From assembly GCA_017303735.1 (NCBI GenBank), contig JAFLCF010000096.1:1-16649 (forward strand): a stretch of 16,649 nucleotides of DNA, in the 5' to 3' direction. Made by a program: the position numbers and the translations under genes. The number at the start of each line of letters is the position of its first letter. Position 1 is the stretch's first letter. The stretch comes from Anaerolineae bacterium. GTDB lineage: Bacteria; Chloroflexota; Anaerolineae; Anaerolineales; Villigracilaceae. The notes below the pieces were generated by a model. The model was given only the letters and a program-made list of their open reading frames with translations. It made no database searches and was not told the DNA's origin. Of this stretch, positions 5,967 to 13,615 are shown in pieces.

Positions 5967-8477
5967 ATGACCCGTTCGCCCAATACTGAAATCAACTTCT
6001 TCCGCCTCACTGGGCTGGAACTCCTACTTGCAGGAGCATGGACTCTTTTCACTGCGCTTTCTCAAAGTCTGCGCACAACAACTCTTCTTGCTGCTGTTGT
6101 AATGGTGGTTGGGCTTGTTACATTAGCCGCACCATTTTTTTTGAAGAGGTATATTGCAAAGCTCGTTTCAGTATTGGGTGGCAGGTTGGGGCAACTTGCT
6201 GCAGTTGCAGTCCCTGTAGCTCTCTCAGCATTTTTATTTTTCCGCACGCCCAGCATGGATGCTCTGAAGATTATCGGACCCATCCTTGTCTGCATTTGGT
6301 TGATCGGCATTGAAGTCCTATTTTTCTTTCAAACGCCACGTGAAGCAACACAAGAGCAGAATACAGCAAGCTATTTGTCCATCCTGTCCATCTTGTTCGG
6401 CTATGGCATCCTGCTCATTCCCTCCCGCGTTCCCTCATTATTAGATGGCTTCCCTTGGAATACTCCATTGGAATTCATCACGGCGACTTTGATCCTGCCA
6501 TTCGCCTTTTTCTTCGGGCGGAATTTTCTCTCCAAAAAGGCAGTGACGGTTCTTTTCGCACTCTTGCTTGTTGCCAAACTAGTCTTGAGCTTTTTTCTCC
6601 CTCAATCCGGTTTGGGCGTCCGTGTCTACTTTAGTGAAGCGGATCTCGCTTCCAACACCTGGGCGCGGACCTATGCATTGAACTCATCGTATAGCGAAGT
6701 TGCCCAGCTTCCATATCGCTCCTTCCTTGAATTTCCAGTTGAACTCATCAACACCCATGGCTTTGACAAAAATCTATTCTGGATGACGATGAAGTTCGAT
6801 GGTTACATTTCGCTCAACGAAGATGAACGCCTTGTCATCATCCTGCAAGGCGCGGAACAGCGTCAGATCGAGCTTGTTGAGCTCGCTACTGGAGACGTTT
6901 ATGAAGTTGCCACCGCCAAATCCGTAGATGAATTAAACAAAGATGTTTTCAGTGATATTCCTTACGTTGGGAATGCTGAATTGCAAGGCTCGCTCCTTTT
7001 CAAAAATTACGGAAACGGGCGTTTTGAACCAGTAATTCTGAGTTCAGACGGTTCTATCCGCTCAGCTTATTCTCAGATGTGGCTTACCAAGTCCGCGCTT
7101 GATTTTCCCACTGGCGTTTTTCAATTTCTCCAAAATTTGATTCTTGTTCTTTTTGCGAGTTGCATTCTATGGAGTTTGTGGGAAGGGTTATCTACGTCGT
7201 ATCGATCTGGCGTTATCGACACACTGGATATTTACCTTGCACTGACTGGCTTGGGCTTGTATTACATTGCGGATACGGCTGAGAAACCTACCCTCCACCT
7301 TCTCTTAATTCCGGTCATTTTTATTCTCGTCGTTTTCAAACTACTGGACTTCATCCTGCGCTCGCGAACTTATTCTGCAAAAGGATACTTGTTCTCATTG
7401 GGTCTGCCCATTCTGCTCATGTTCCTTACATTGGATATTCCGAACTTGCAGAGTGTGGTGCTGTTGCCGCAATATCAAGACGTTTCAGACTATCAGATAT
7501 TGGCGCGTAATATTTACGTGGCTGGCGATACATTTCTGTTCAAGTCTCCGCCGTGGGCGTATAAAGTTCTATATCCATACGTGATCGGACTTTTACATAT
7601 CTTGTTTGGTCAGTCTCTTTCGGCGCAATTTTTCTTGAACATTTGGTCTGCGATCTTATCCATAGTTTTGACGATTGAACTCGCTGCTTTCTTCGGTTTG
7701 TCCAAACGTCTCGCGTTTGCCGTAGCCAGTGCTTTCCTGTTGATCATTTCATTGCCATCCAGTTTTACATACTTTTTCCGCTTTGGCTTGATCGAACCCT
7801 TGGCACTCATGACCTTGTTGCTTGGGGCGTATTTCGCCAAAGAAGGAAAGTTCGGCGCGATGTTCGTGACAGGCGTAGTGACCGGTATGCTGCGCCTAAA
7901 TTTTGCAGGCGCCATTTTCACGTCGATCACATTTCTTGAACCAGCCTTCGTTGGCGGGTTCTCTCAAGTTTGGGGTTCTTTCGTCAACTGGCTGCGGTTA
8001 AGTTGGAAGCGTTGGGCTTCCTATCTTGTTGCGATTCCATTGCCATCCTTGCTCATCGCCTTTATCTATACTCGCGTCCAACCTGGTTATACATTGACCC
8101 ATGAAATGAACGACCAGACTTCGATCGGGTCCGTGTTGTTGAGTATTACAAGGGTGGTGTTTGGCGGCGATGAAGAATTTTTGCGAGATCAGATTCAAAA
8201 CAGCCCATTGGATTTGATCTTGATCACTTTGCCGATTTTATTTGGTTTGGTCATTGCATTAATTTCATTGGTGTATCGCAAAGGTGTATTTGAAAAGATC
8301 GATCTGCGTTTGAGCCTGTTCCTGCTGAGTATGTTGCCTGTCTATGTGGTGTTGAAACCGATCGGATATTTTCCGCGCTATAGTTGGTCTTTCCTGCCGC
8401 CTGCCCTCATCCTGCTTGGGCTTGTTCTGCAATTGACGGTTTTAAGAGATAATAAGGCGTTTCAGGATACGCAATGA
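5967..8477 (+). CDS. Large membrane protein: PA14-like and GT-C-like regions
   Basis: An 836-residue polytopic membrane protein. About six hydrophobic segments cover residues 1-215. A soluble beta-rich stretch follows (~216-370: GVRVYFSEADL, then FDGYISLNEDERLVIILQG), which resembles PA14-type carbohydrate-binding sandwiches and should face outside. More helices then lead to a GT-C-like core starting at QYQD(505)VSD(508)YQILARNIY, an acidic motif at the usual position in the first large external loop, followed by LYPYVIGLLHILFG. It probably transfers a sugar from a polyprenyl-phosphate donor to an extracytoplasmic acceptor, or binds glycan without transfer; donor and acceptor are unknown. The ATG at 5967 is one base after the metH stop, without a convincing ribosome binding site, suggesting coupling to metH. 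It overlaps the next gene by ATGA. Polytopic nature is certain, the GT-C call moderate, the PA14 resemblance tentative. Confidence 0.75.
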   Translation: MTRSPNTEINFFRLTGLELLLAGAWTLFTALSQSLRTTTLLAAVVMVVGLVTLAAPFFLKRYIAKLVSVLGGRLGQLAAVAVPVALSAFLFFRTPSMDALKIIGPILVCIWLIGIEVLFFFQTPREATQEQNTASYLSILSILFGYGILLIPSRVPSLLDGFPWNTPLEFITATLILPFAFFFGRNFLSKKAVTVLFALLLVAKLVLSFFLPQSGLGVRVYFSEADLASNTWARTYALNSSYSEVAQLPYRSFLEFPVELINTHGFDKNLFWMTMKFDGYISLNEDERLVIILQGAEQRQIELVELATGDVYEVATAKSVDELNKDVFSDIPYVGNAELQGSLLFKNYGNGRFEPVILSSDGSIRSAYSQMWLTKSALDFPTGVFQFLQNLILVLFASCILWSLWEGLSTSYRSGVIDTLDIYLALTGLGLYYIADTAEKPTLHLLLIPVIFILVVFKLLDFILRSRTYSAKGYLFSLGLPILLMFLTLDIPNLQSVVLLPQYQDVSDYQILARNIYVAGDTFLFKSPPWAYKVLYPYVIGLLHILFGQSLSAQFFLNIWSAILSIVLTIELAAFFGLSKRLAFAVASAFLLIISLPSSFTYFFRFGLIEPLALMTLLLGAYFAKEGKFGAMFVTGVVTGMLRLNFAGAIFTSITFLEPAFVGGFSQVWGSFVNWLRLSWKRWASYLVAIPLPSLLIAFIYTRVQPGYTLTHEMNDQTSIGSVLLSITRVVFGGDEEFLRDQIQNSPLDLILITLPILFGLVIALISLVYRKGVFEKIDLRLSLFLLSMLPVYVVLKPIGYFPRYSWSFLPPALILLGLVLQLTVLRDNKAFQDTQ

Positions 8478-9841
8478 AATCAGCCTTTCAAAATACATTT
8501 CGCGTTTGGGTTGTTGTAACCCTGCTTGTTATTTCCAGCCTTGTTGCCATTTATCTCCGCAACGGCATGGCGGGACTCAACCTCTTCATTCAAGAGTGGC
8601 CGCTTTCCAATCTTGCGGTGACTCTCGCCTCGACCTCCCTCACATGGATCTTGGCGGGCGCATTGCTTTACCTGCTCGCCAATGAAAAAATAAACAAAGA
8701 CAACCTCTGGCTCGCGGCGGGATTTTTCCTCGTCATGTTCGTGTATCTGCAAATTTTGCGCGAACGCTTCCGCTATGGCGACTATCACTACTACCTTGAA
8801 GCCGCCACCGCCCTCGCGAACGGACAGCCTCTGCCAGACACGTACCTTTATCTCCCGCTGTGGGGCACACTTCTACGTTTCCTCGTCCCCCTCGGTGACC
8901 AGGGCGTGATGATCACCCTCTGGATCGTCAACGTCATTGCCCTCGGTTCTTTTTACTTATTACTCGTTTCTGTTCTTCAACGTTATAACTTCTCTCAACA
9001 CCTTTCCATCGTTATTGCTGTTATCTTCCTGCTCATCAACACTCCGTTGATGCGTACGCTTGGCTTCATTCAAGTGAATCTCATCACGCTTGATCTGATA
9101 TTCTTTAGTATTCTGATTTACTCTAAAAATAATTTTCTCTCTGCTTTGGCGTTGGCTCTTGCTGTTCACCTCAAGACCAGCCCAGCCGCTATTGTGCTTG
9201 CCTTTTTGCTCACCTTCAACTGGCGTTGGATCATTTGGTTTGCTGTGAGTTTTCTTGCTATTGGTCTTTTTCCAGTCGCCATGCACGGCACAGAGATTTA
9301 CTTGCAGTTTATCAACAACACTGTAGCGCTTGCCCAGCTCCCCGACACCAACTTCCACGATACTTCCTTCGACTCGTTCCTGCGTTTTCTCAATCCCTTC
9401 TTTGGCATTTCCATCGAGACCACTCGTCTGATGGCAATCGGCGCAAAAGTGCTTTTGCTTCTTGCCACGCTTTACACCATGGCGCAGAACATCCTCGCAC
9501 AGTCTCTCTCCAAAGAGAATCGCTTGCTCAACGCCGCACCCGTCTTGTTCGTCTTTATGAATCTAGCGTCTCCTATTGTCTGGGACCATCACGCCATTTT
9601 CACAACACTGGCATTTTTGCTTCTACTTAAACGGATCCAATCTCCAACTCACTGGATGATCTTCCTCGCCGCCTACTTCTTCGAGTTCATGCTTCCTTCC
9701 TTTGACTTCTTCCCCTGGTCGTATGGTCGCCTCGTTGCTCCAATGGTTGTGCTCTGGTTGATGTACACTACTCGCAACAACGACGAGCCTTCCCCTTTTA
9801 TCACGTCCGCGAATCAGTGGCTGGCAAGGTTGGCTAATTAA
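8474..9841 (+). CDS. GT87-like (DUF2029) polyprenyl-phosphate mannosyltransferase family protein
   Basis: A 455-residue membrane protein with about ten hydrophobic segments. It shows the layout of the GT87/DUF2029 family (relatives include mycobacterial PimE, an alpha-mannosyltransferase using polyprenyl-phosphate mannose): an acidic residue in the first external loop (D103 in RYGDYHYYLEAATALANGQP), a YLPLWG element, a G-x-x-Q-x-N motif (LGFIQVN, Q200/N202), a conserved lysine with proline (HLKTSPAAIV, K234), and a late loop FHDTSFDSFLRFLNPFF resembling the family's N-x-S-x-x-x-x-x-R motif. Donor and acceptor cannot be read from sequence. Its ATG overlaps the upstream stop as ATGA, so the two are translationally coupled. 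A possible weak heptamer run (ACTTATT, ACTCGTT, TCTGTTC at 8955-8975) lies in the coding sequence. A palindromic element follows its stop. Confidence 0.82.
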   Translation: MKSAFQNTFRVWVVVTLLVISSLVAIYLRNGMAGLNLFIQEWPLSNLAVTLASTSLTWILAGALLYLLANEKINKDNLWLAAGFFLVMFVYLQILRERFRYGDYHYYLEAATALANGQPLPDTYLYLPLWGTLLRFLVPLGDQGVMITLWIVNVIALGSFYLLLVSVLQRYNFSQHLSIVIAVIFLLINTPLMRTLGFIQVNLITLDLIFFSILIYSKNNFLSALALALAVHLKTSPAAIVLAFLLTFNWRWIIWFAVSFLAIGLFPVAMHGTEIYLQFINNTVALAQLPDTNFHDTSFDSFLRFLNPFFGISIETTRLMAIGAKVLLLLATLYTMAQNILAQSLSKENRLLNAAPVLFVFMNLASPIVWDHHAIFTTLAFLLLLKRIQSPTHWMIFLAAYFFEFMLPSFDFFPWSYGRLVAPMVVLWLMYTTRNNDEPSPFITSANQWLARLAN

Positions 9842-9847
9842 AAACAT

Positions 9848-9918
9848 AACCACAAAGGAATGAAGGGTCACAAAGGAAGTTCTTAAAACCTTTGTGCCCT
9901 TTGTGACCCTTCGTGGTT
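9848..9918. repeat. Palindromic intergenic element with CACAAAGG/CCTTTGTG arms
   Basis: A perfect 15-base inverted repeat pairs 9862-9876 with 9898-9912 (GAAGGGTCACAAAGG and its complement). An outer AACCAC (9848-9853) pairs with GTGGTT (9913-9918) across an 8-base bulge, and CACAAAGG/CCTTTGTG occurs twice in each arm in slightly changed form. The loop is about 21 bases. It fills nearly the whole 86-base gap between two glycosyltransferase genes. It may act as a terminator or be a REP-like dispersed element; similar phrases are common between genes in many bacterial genomes. No long T-run follows. Confidence 0.75.
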
Positions 9919-9927
9919 TAAAAAATC

Positions 9928-11712
9928 ATGAAGAAATATCTCCCCTCCATCATCCTCGCCTGTGTTTTCATTGCAGGCTTGCTCACCTTCGACCAATACG
10001 GCGAAAGTTGGGATGACCGTTCGCTCCAAAAATATGCCGAGAAATCCATCGCCGCTTACACCACCTTCCCACAAGAAGGCATGGTTAACATCGCGCGTGA
10101 AGACCTCGGCTTTTACGGTCCCTTCTTCGTCATGCTCACAGACATCCTCTCAAAATCGCTGAGCACCATCCTGCCCTTCCCGTTACCCGACCTGCGTCAC
10201 CTCATTTATTACCTCACCTACTTCGCGGGTGTGCTCGCCTTTCACTCCATCGCCAAACGCTGGCTGACTCAAATCCCTGCCCTTGGCGCAACGCTGCTCT
10301 TTGCATTGCAACCCGTCTTCTGGGGTCACGCCTTCATGAACCCCAAAGACACGCCTTTCCTCGCACTCTTTCTTCTTTCTTTATCTTTTGGGATGCAATC
10401 CTTTGACTCGCTCAAACTTGATTCTCCCATCGACCTTTCCCCCCGCTCCAAGCGGACTCTCACGCTTCTGACCGCGCTCTGGCTTGTCTCCATCTTCGGG
10501 CTTTTCATTTTCACCCAAGCCATTCACACCTACATCGAAACCCTTGTCCTCTCCGCGCAAGCTGGGAACACCAATCTCTTTTCTCTTATCGCCAAGAACA
10601 TCAACGCCGCATCCGCCGAAATCTACACCCAACGCTACTTTGTCCTCTTCTTGCAACTTCGCACTTATTACTCGTTACTCATTTCTCTTATTCTCCTCGT
10701 CACCTACTATCGCCTAAATTACCAATTACTAATTACCTTACTAACCATCCTCCCATCCGCCCTCCTACTGGGACTCTCCACCTCCACCCGCATCCTCGGT
10801 CCGTTCACCGGTGTCATCATCGCATATTACGCATTGCGCACCAAAGGCAAGCAAGCCATCCCTGCTATTGCGATCTACGCCACCATGGCCCTCATCGCCA
10901 CCTACAGCTCCTGGCCCTACTTGTGGATGAATCCCGTTCCAAGATTTTTTGAGAGCCTCAGAGAAATGTCCTTGTATCCCTGGCTGGGCGGAGTCATCTT
11001 CAACAGTGAACTTTACCAATCTACCAATCTACCAATCTCCTATCTCCCCACCTTGCTTGCCCTTCAGTTGACCGAACCGGTCTGGTTGTTGTCTATTGCC
11101 GGATGGGTAGTATCAATTCAAAACAAGGAAAAGAAGCGCACGCTTGTCGAAGTCGCGTTGCTGTGGTTTATCATCCCGCTGTTGGCGTTCATCTTCATGC
11201 GTATCGCTTTGTACGATAACTTCCGGCAAATTTTGTTTATCCTGCCGCCGATCTTTTTGATGGCAGGTGTTGCCTTTGAAGCAATTAAGAATGTAAAATG
11301 GCAAGCCGCGTTGATCGTGGTAAGTTTGCTGCCGGGTGTGATCGGTATAGTGACATTGCATCCATACGAATATGTTTACTACAATCAATTCGTTGGTGGC
11401 GTGCGCGGCGCGGACGGTCGCTATGAGATGGATTATTGGGCGACCTCATACCGCGAAGCCGCGGACTATGTGAACAGTGTGGCTGCGCCCAATGCAAATA
11501 TTTGGGTCGAAGGACCGGCGCAGTTGTTTTCGTTGTTTGCACGTGAAGACTTGAAGATCTATTCAACAGGCGAAGCCGAACGCGCCGAGAGTTATGAATA
11601 TGTGGTGACCTTCGCCCGTTACAATTTTGAAGAGACCGTATACCCCGACGCCGAGATTGTTCACACGATCGAACGCGATGGCGCTGTGTTGACCGTTATC
11701 AAAAAACCTTGA
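9928..11712 (+). CDS. ArnT/PMT-like GT-C glycosyltransferase
   Basis: A 594-residue polytopic membrane protein. After an N-terminal helix, the first external loop carries the double acid W-D29-D30 in YGESWDDRSLQKYAEK, the usual catalytic place in PMT/ArnT-like (GT39/GT83) enzymes. GHAFMNPKDTPF (137-143) is a motif common in this branch. About ten or more helices follow, and the last ~120 residues are soluble (YNQFVGGVRGADGRYEMDYW onward), a tail often seen in these proteins. The likely role is transfer of a sugar from a lipid-phosphate donor to an acceptor outside the cytoplasm; specificity is unknown. It starts just after a palindromic element, without a clear ribosome binding site, and is followed 10 bases later by the methionine-pathway fusion gene. 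The coding sequence holds three short tandem repeats: 10670-10690, 10716-10736 and 11014-11037. Confidence 0.82.
   Translation: MKKYLPSIILACVFIAGLLTFDQYGESWDDRSLQKYAEKSIAAYTTFPQEGMVNIAREDLGFYGPFFVMLTDILSKSLSTILPFPLPDLRHLIYYLTYFAGVLAFHSIAKRWLTQIPALGATLLFALQPVFWGHAFMNPKDTPFLALFLLSLSFGMQSFDSLKLDSPIDLSPRSKRTLTLLTALWLVSIFGLFIFTQAIHTYIETLVLSAQAGNTNLFSLIAKNINAASAEIYTQRYFVLFLQLRTYYSLLISLILLVTYYRLNYQLLITLLTILPSALLLGLSTSTRILGPFTGVIIAYYALRTKGKQAIPAIAIYATMALIATYSSWPYLWMNPVPRFFESLREMSLYPWLGGVIFNSELYQSTNLPISYLPTLLALQLTEPVWLLSIAGWVVSIQNKEKKRTLVEVALLWFIIPLLAFIFMRIALYDNFRQILFILPPIFLMAGVAFEAIKNVKWQAALIVVSLLPGVIGIVTLHPYEYVYYNQFVGGVRGADGRYEMDYWATSYREAADYVNSVAAPNANIWVEGPAQLFSLFAREDLKIYSTGEAERAESYEYVVTFARYNFEETVYPDAEIVHTIERDGAVLTVIKKP
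10670..10690 (+). repeat. Degenerate heptamer repeat, ACTCGTT/ACTCATT/TCTCTTA
   Basis: Three heptamers in one register within the ArnT-like gene, encoding part of a hydrophobic segment. The same unit type recurs at 13842-13862 and 14705-14725. Degenerate, so less certain than the perfect tracts. Confidence 0.55.
10716..10736 (+). repeat. Heptamer repeat, (A/C/T)AATTAC x3
   Basis: AAATTAC, CAATTAC, TAATTAC: 21 bases with the same core unit as the metH tract at 3406-3426. It encodes LNYQLLIT at the edge of a membrane segment of the ArnT-like protein. Confidence 0.8.
11014..11037 (+). repeat. Octamer repeat, TACCAATC x3
   Basis: Three perfect copies of TACCAATC (24 bases, frame-preserving) encode YQSTNLPI at residues ~363-370 of the ArnT-like protein, in a polar loop between helices. 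The period is 8, unlike the other tracts. Confidence 0.9.
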
Positions 11713-11722
11713 AAGAGAAATA

Positions 11723-13564
11723 ATGAACCTACTTGACCTTCTGAATCAAAAGACTGTCCTCGCCGATGGTGCGATGGGAACCATGCTGCATGCACGCGGC
11801 GTTGGCTTTGACAAATGCTTCGACGAGCTCAACCTCACCAACCCCGCAGCTGTGGCGGACGTACACCGCGAATACATTGAAGCAGGCGCGGAATTGATCA
11901 TCACCAATACCTTTGGTGCAAACCGTTATAAGCTTTCCAAACATGGTTTGCAGGATGATGTTGCAGAAATCAACCGTGCTGGCGTGGAACTCGCCAAGCG
12001 TGTGGTCGCTGCTTCGTTCAAAGATATTTTGATCGCCGGGGATGTCGGTCCGCTTGGAGTGAGAATCGCCCCGTATGGACGTGTCAAGCTTGAGGAGGCG
12101 CGTGAGGCGTTTGCGGAGCAGATCAAGGCATTGGCTGCAGCCGGTGCGGATGTCATCATCATCGAGACCATGTCTGACCTGTACGAAATCCAGGAAGCCA
12201 TCAAAGCCGCTAAAGAAAATTCATCCCTGCCGATCATCGCTTCGGTGACCTTCACCCGCGATGACCGCACACTCTTGGGCGATGACCCTGCCAAAGTTGC
12301 GCACCGCCTCGCCGATGCTGGCGCGGATGTGATTGGTGTCAACTGCTCGGGCGGACCTTCGCAACTGTTGCGCATTCTCAAGCAGATGCGACAAGCCGAA
12401 CCGAATTCAAAATTCTGGGTGAAGCCGAATGCAGGCTGGCCCGAACAAGTCAGCGGACGCATCATGTATCCCGCCGATGCTGATTACTTCGGCGAATATG
12501 CCGTGCAGTTCCGTCAGGCAGGCGCGAACATTGTGGGCGGTTGCTGCGGTACGACACCTCAGCACATTGCCGTGATGAAGAAGGCACTTGAAACCACACC
12601 TGCAACACCGGTTGCAGAAATTTCGATTGTAGATGACGATGAAATTACTGCCGAACCCGCCGAGCAACCCACTAACCTTGCACAACGACTCGCGAATAAA
12701 CAATTCACTGTCTGTGTCGAAATGGATCCCCCGCGCGGACTCTCGACTCACAAACTTCTCGCAGGTGCATCTCTCCTTCAAGACTCTGGCGCGGATATCA
12801 TCAACGTTGCCGACAGTCCGCTGGCGCGCATGCGTATGTCTGCTTGGGCGGTCTGCGAAGTCGTTCAACGTCAGATTGGCGTGGAAACCACTTTGCACTT
12901 CCCGACCCGTGGGCGCAACCTCTTGCGCGTGCAAGGTGACTTGCTCGCCGCGCATGCTCTCGGCATTCGCAACGTCTTCGTCGTGATGGGTGACCCAACT
13001 TCCATCGGCGATTACCCCGAAGCGACCGACAACTATGACCTCGTTCCTTCCGGTTTGGTCAAGCTCATCAAGCAAGGTTTTAACATGGGCGTCGATCATT
13101 CTGGCACGAGTATCGGTCAGCCCACCAACTTCTTCGTTGGCTCCGCGCTCAACCTCTGCCCGCAAGACATCGACACCGAAGTGAAGAATCTGCATCGCAA
13201 GATCAAAGCCGGTACCGACTTCTTCCTCACCCAACCCATCTACCGTCCCGACGACGGTCCTAAACTCATTGCCGCTTACGACGCCAAACACGGCAAATTC
13301 GACAAGCCCATCCTCGCCGGTATCCTGCCGCTTGTCAGCGCCAAACATGCCAACTTCCTGCACAACGAAGTCCCCGGCATCTCCATCCCCGACGAAGCCC
13401 GCGCCCGCATCGAATCCGCTGGCGATGGCGGCGCCAAGGTCGGCGTGGAACTTGCCGTCGAACTCATCCAAAACATCAAAGGTTGGGCAAGCGGCATCTA
13501 TATGATGCCCCAATTCCACCGCTACGACCAAGCCTCCGAAATCATCGTGGCAATCAAAGAATAA
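11723..13564 (+). CDS. yitJ: Homocysteine S-methyltransferase / methylenetetrahydrofolate reductase fusion (YitJ type)
   Basis: A 613-residue cytoplasmic fusion, close in length and architecture to Bacillus YitJ. Residues ~1-290 are a homocysteine S-methyltransferase domain: DGAMGTMLHARG near the N-terminus, zinc cysteine C208 (GVNCSGGP) and C274/C275 (VGGCCGTTPQH). A linker of about 40 residues leads to a MetF-like flavin-dependent domain (~325-613) that reduces 5,10-methylene-THF to 5-methyl-THF: E333 (FTVCVEMDPPRG, matching E. coli MetF E28), D424 (VVMGDPTS) and Q504 (DFFLTQPIY, matching MetF Q183), ending GIYMMPQFHRYD. It can therefore supply the methyl donor MetH uses, and its first domain may methylate homocysteine from another donor. 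It starts 10 bases after a glycosyltransferase gene with a weak GAAAGAG site and is followed by a hairpin, so it probably ends that transcription unit. No separate metF is in the window. Confidence 0.95.
   Translation: MNLLDLLNQKTVLADGAMGTMLHARGVGFDKCFDELNLTNPAAVADVHREYIEAGAELIITNTFGANRYKLSKHGLQDDVAEINRAGVELAKRVVAASFKDILIAGDVGPLGVRIAPYGRVKLEEAREAFAEQIKALAAAGADVIIIETMSDLYEIQEAIKAAKENSSLPIIASVTFTRDDRTLLGDDPAKVAHRLADAGADVIGVNCSGGPSQLLRILKQMRQAEPNSKFWVKPNAGWPEQVSGRIMYPADADYFGEYAVQFRQAGANIVGGCCGTTPQHIAVMKKALETTPATPVAEISIVDDDEITAEPAEQPTNLAQRLANKQFTVCVEMDPPRGLSTHKLLAGASLLQDSGADIINVADSPLARMRMSAWAVCEVVQRQIGVETTLHFPTRGRNLLRVQGDLLAAHALGIRNVFVVMGDPTSIGDYPEATDNYDLVPSGLVKLIKQGFNMGVDHSGTSIGQPTNFFVGSALNLCPQDIDTEVKNLHRKIKAGTDFFLTQPIYRPDDGPKLIAAYDAKHGKFDKPILAGILPLVSAKHANFLHNEVPGISIPDEARARIESAGDGGAKVGVELAVELIQNIKGWASGIYMMPQFHRYDQASEIIVAIKE
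12600..12617. repeat. Small hairpin in the linker of the YitJ-type gene
   Basis: CTGCAAC and GTTGCAG form a 7-base inverted repeat around a 4-base loop, in the codons joining the two enzyme domains. Possibly chance. Confidence 0.4.
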
Positions 13565-13572
13565 ATATCGCT

Positions 13573-13596
13573 TCCGCCGCCGTCCTCGGCGGCGGA
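13573..13596 (+). terminator. GC-rich hairpin after the YitJ-type gene
   Basis: TCCGCCGCC pairs perfectly with GGCGGCGGA around a 6-base loop, a 9-base stem starting 8 bases after the stop codon at 13564. It is followed by ATTTATAATT, not a run of T, so it is an atypical intrinsic terminator. Position and strength suggest the end of the upstream transcription unit. Confidence 0.6.
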
Positions 13597-13602
13597 GCCA
13601 TT

Positions 13603-13608
13603 TATAAT
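13603..13608 (+). promoter_or_regulatory. TATAAT -10 box, possibly for a leaderless mRNA
   Basis: A perfect TATAAT ends 7 bases before the ATG at 13616, so transcription would begin at or within a base or two of the start codon. There is no Shine-Dalgarno sequence, as expected for a leaderless transcript. No convincing -35 box is visible; that region is the GC hairpin. Confidence 0.5.
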
Positions 13609-13615
13609 TCCACCC

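Noticed and set aside
6078..6103. Inverted ACAACA/TGTTGT words near the start of the PA14-like gene
   Set aside because: The stem is only six bases with a loop of more than ten, inside codons for a hydrophobic helix; likely chance.
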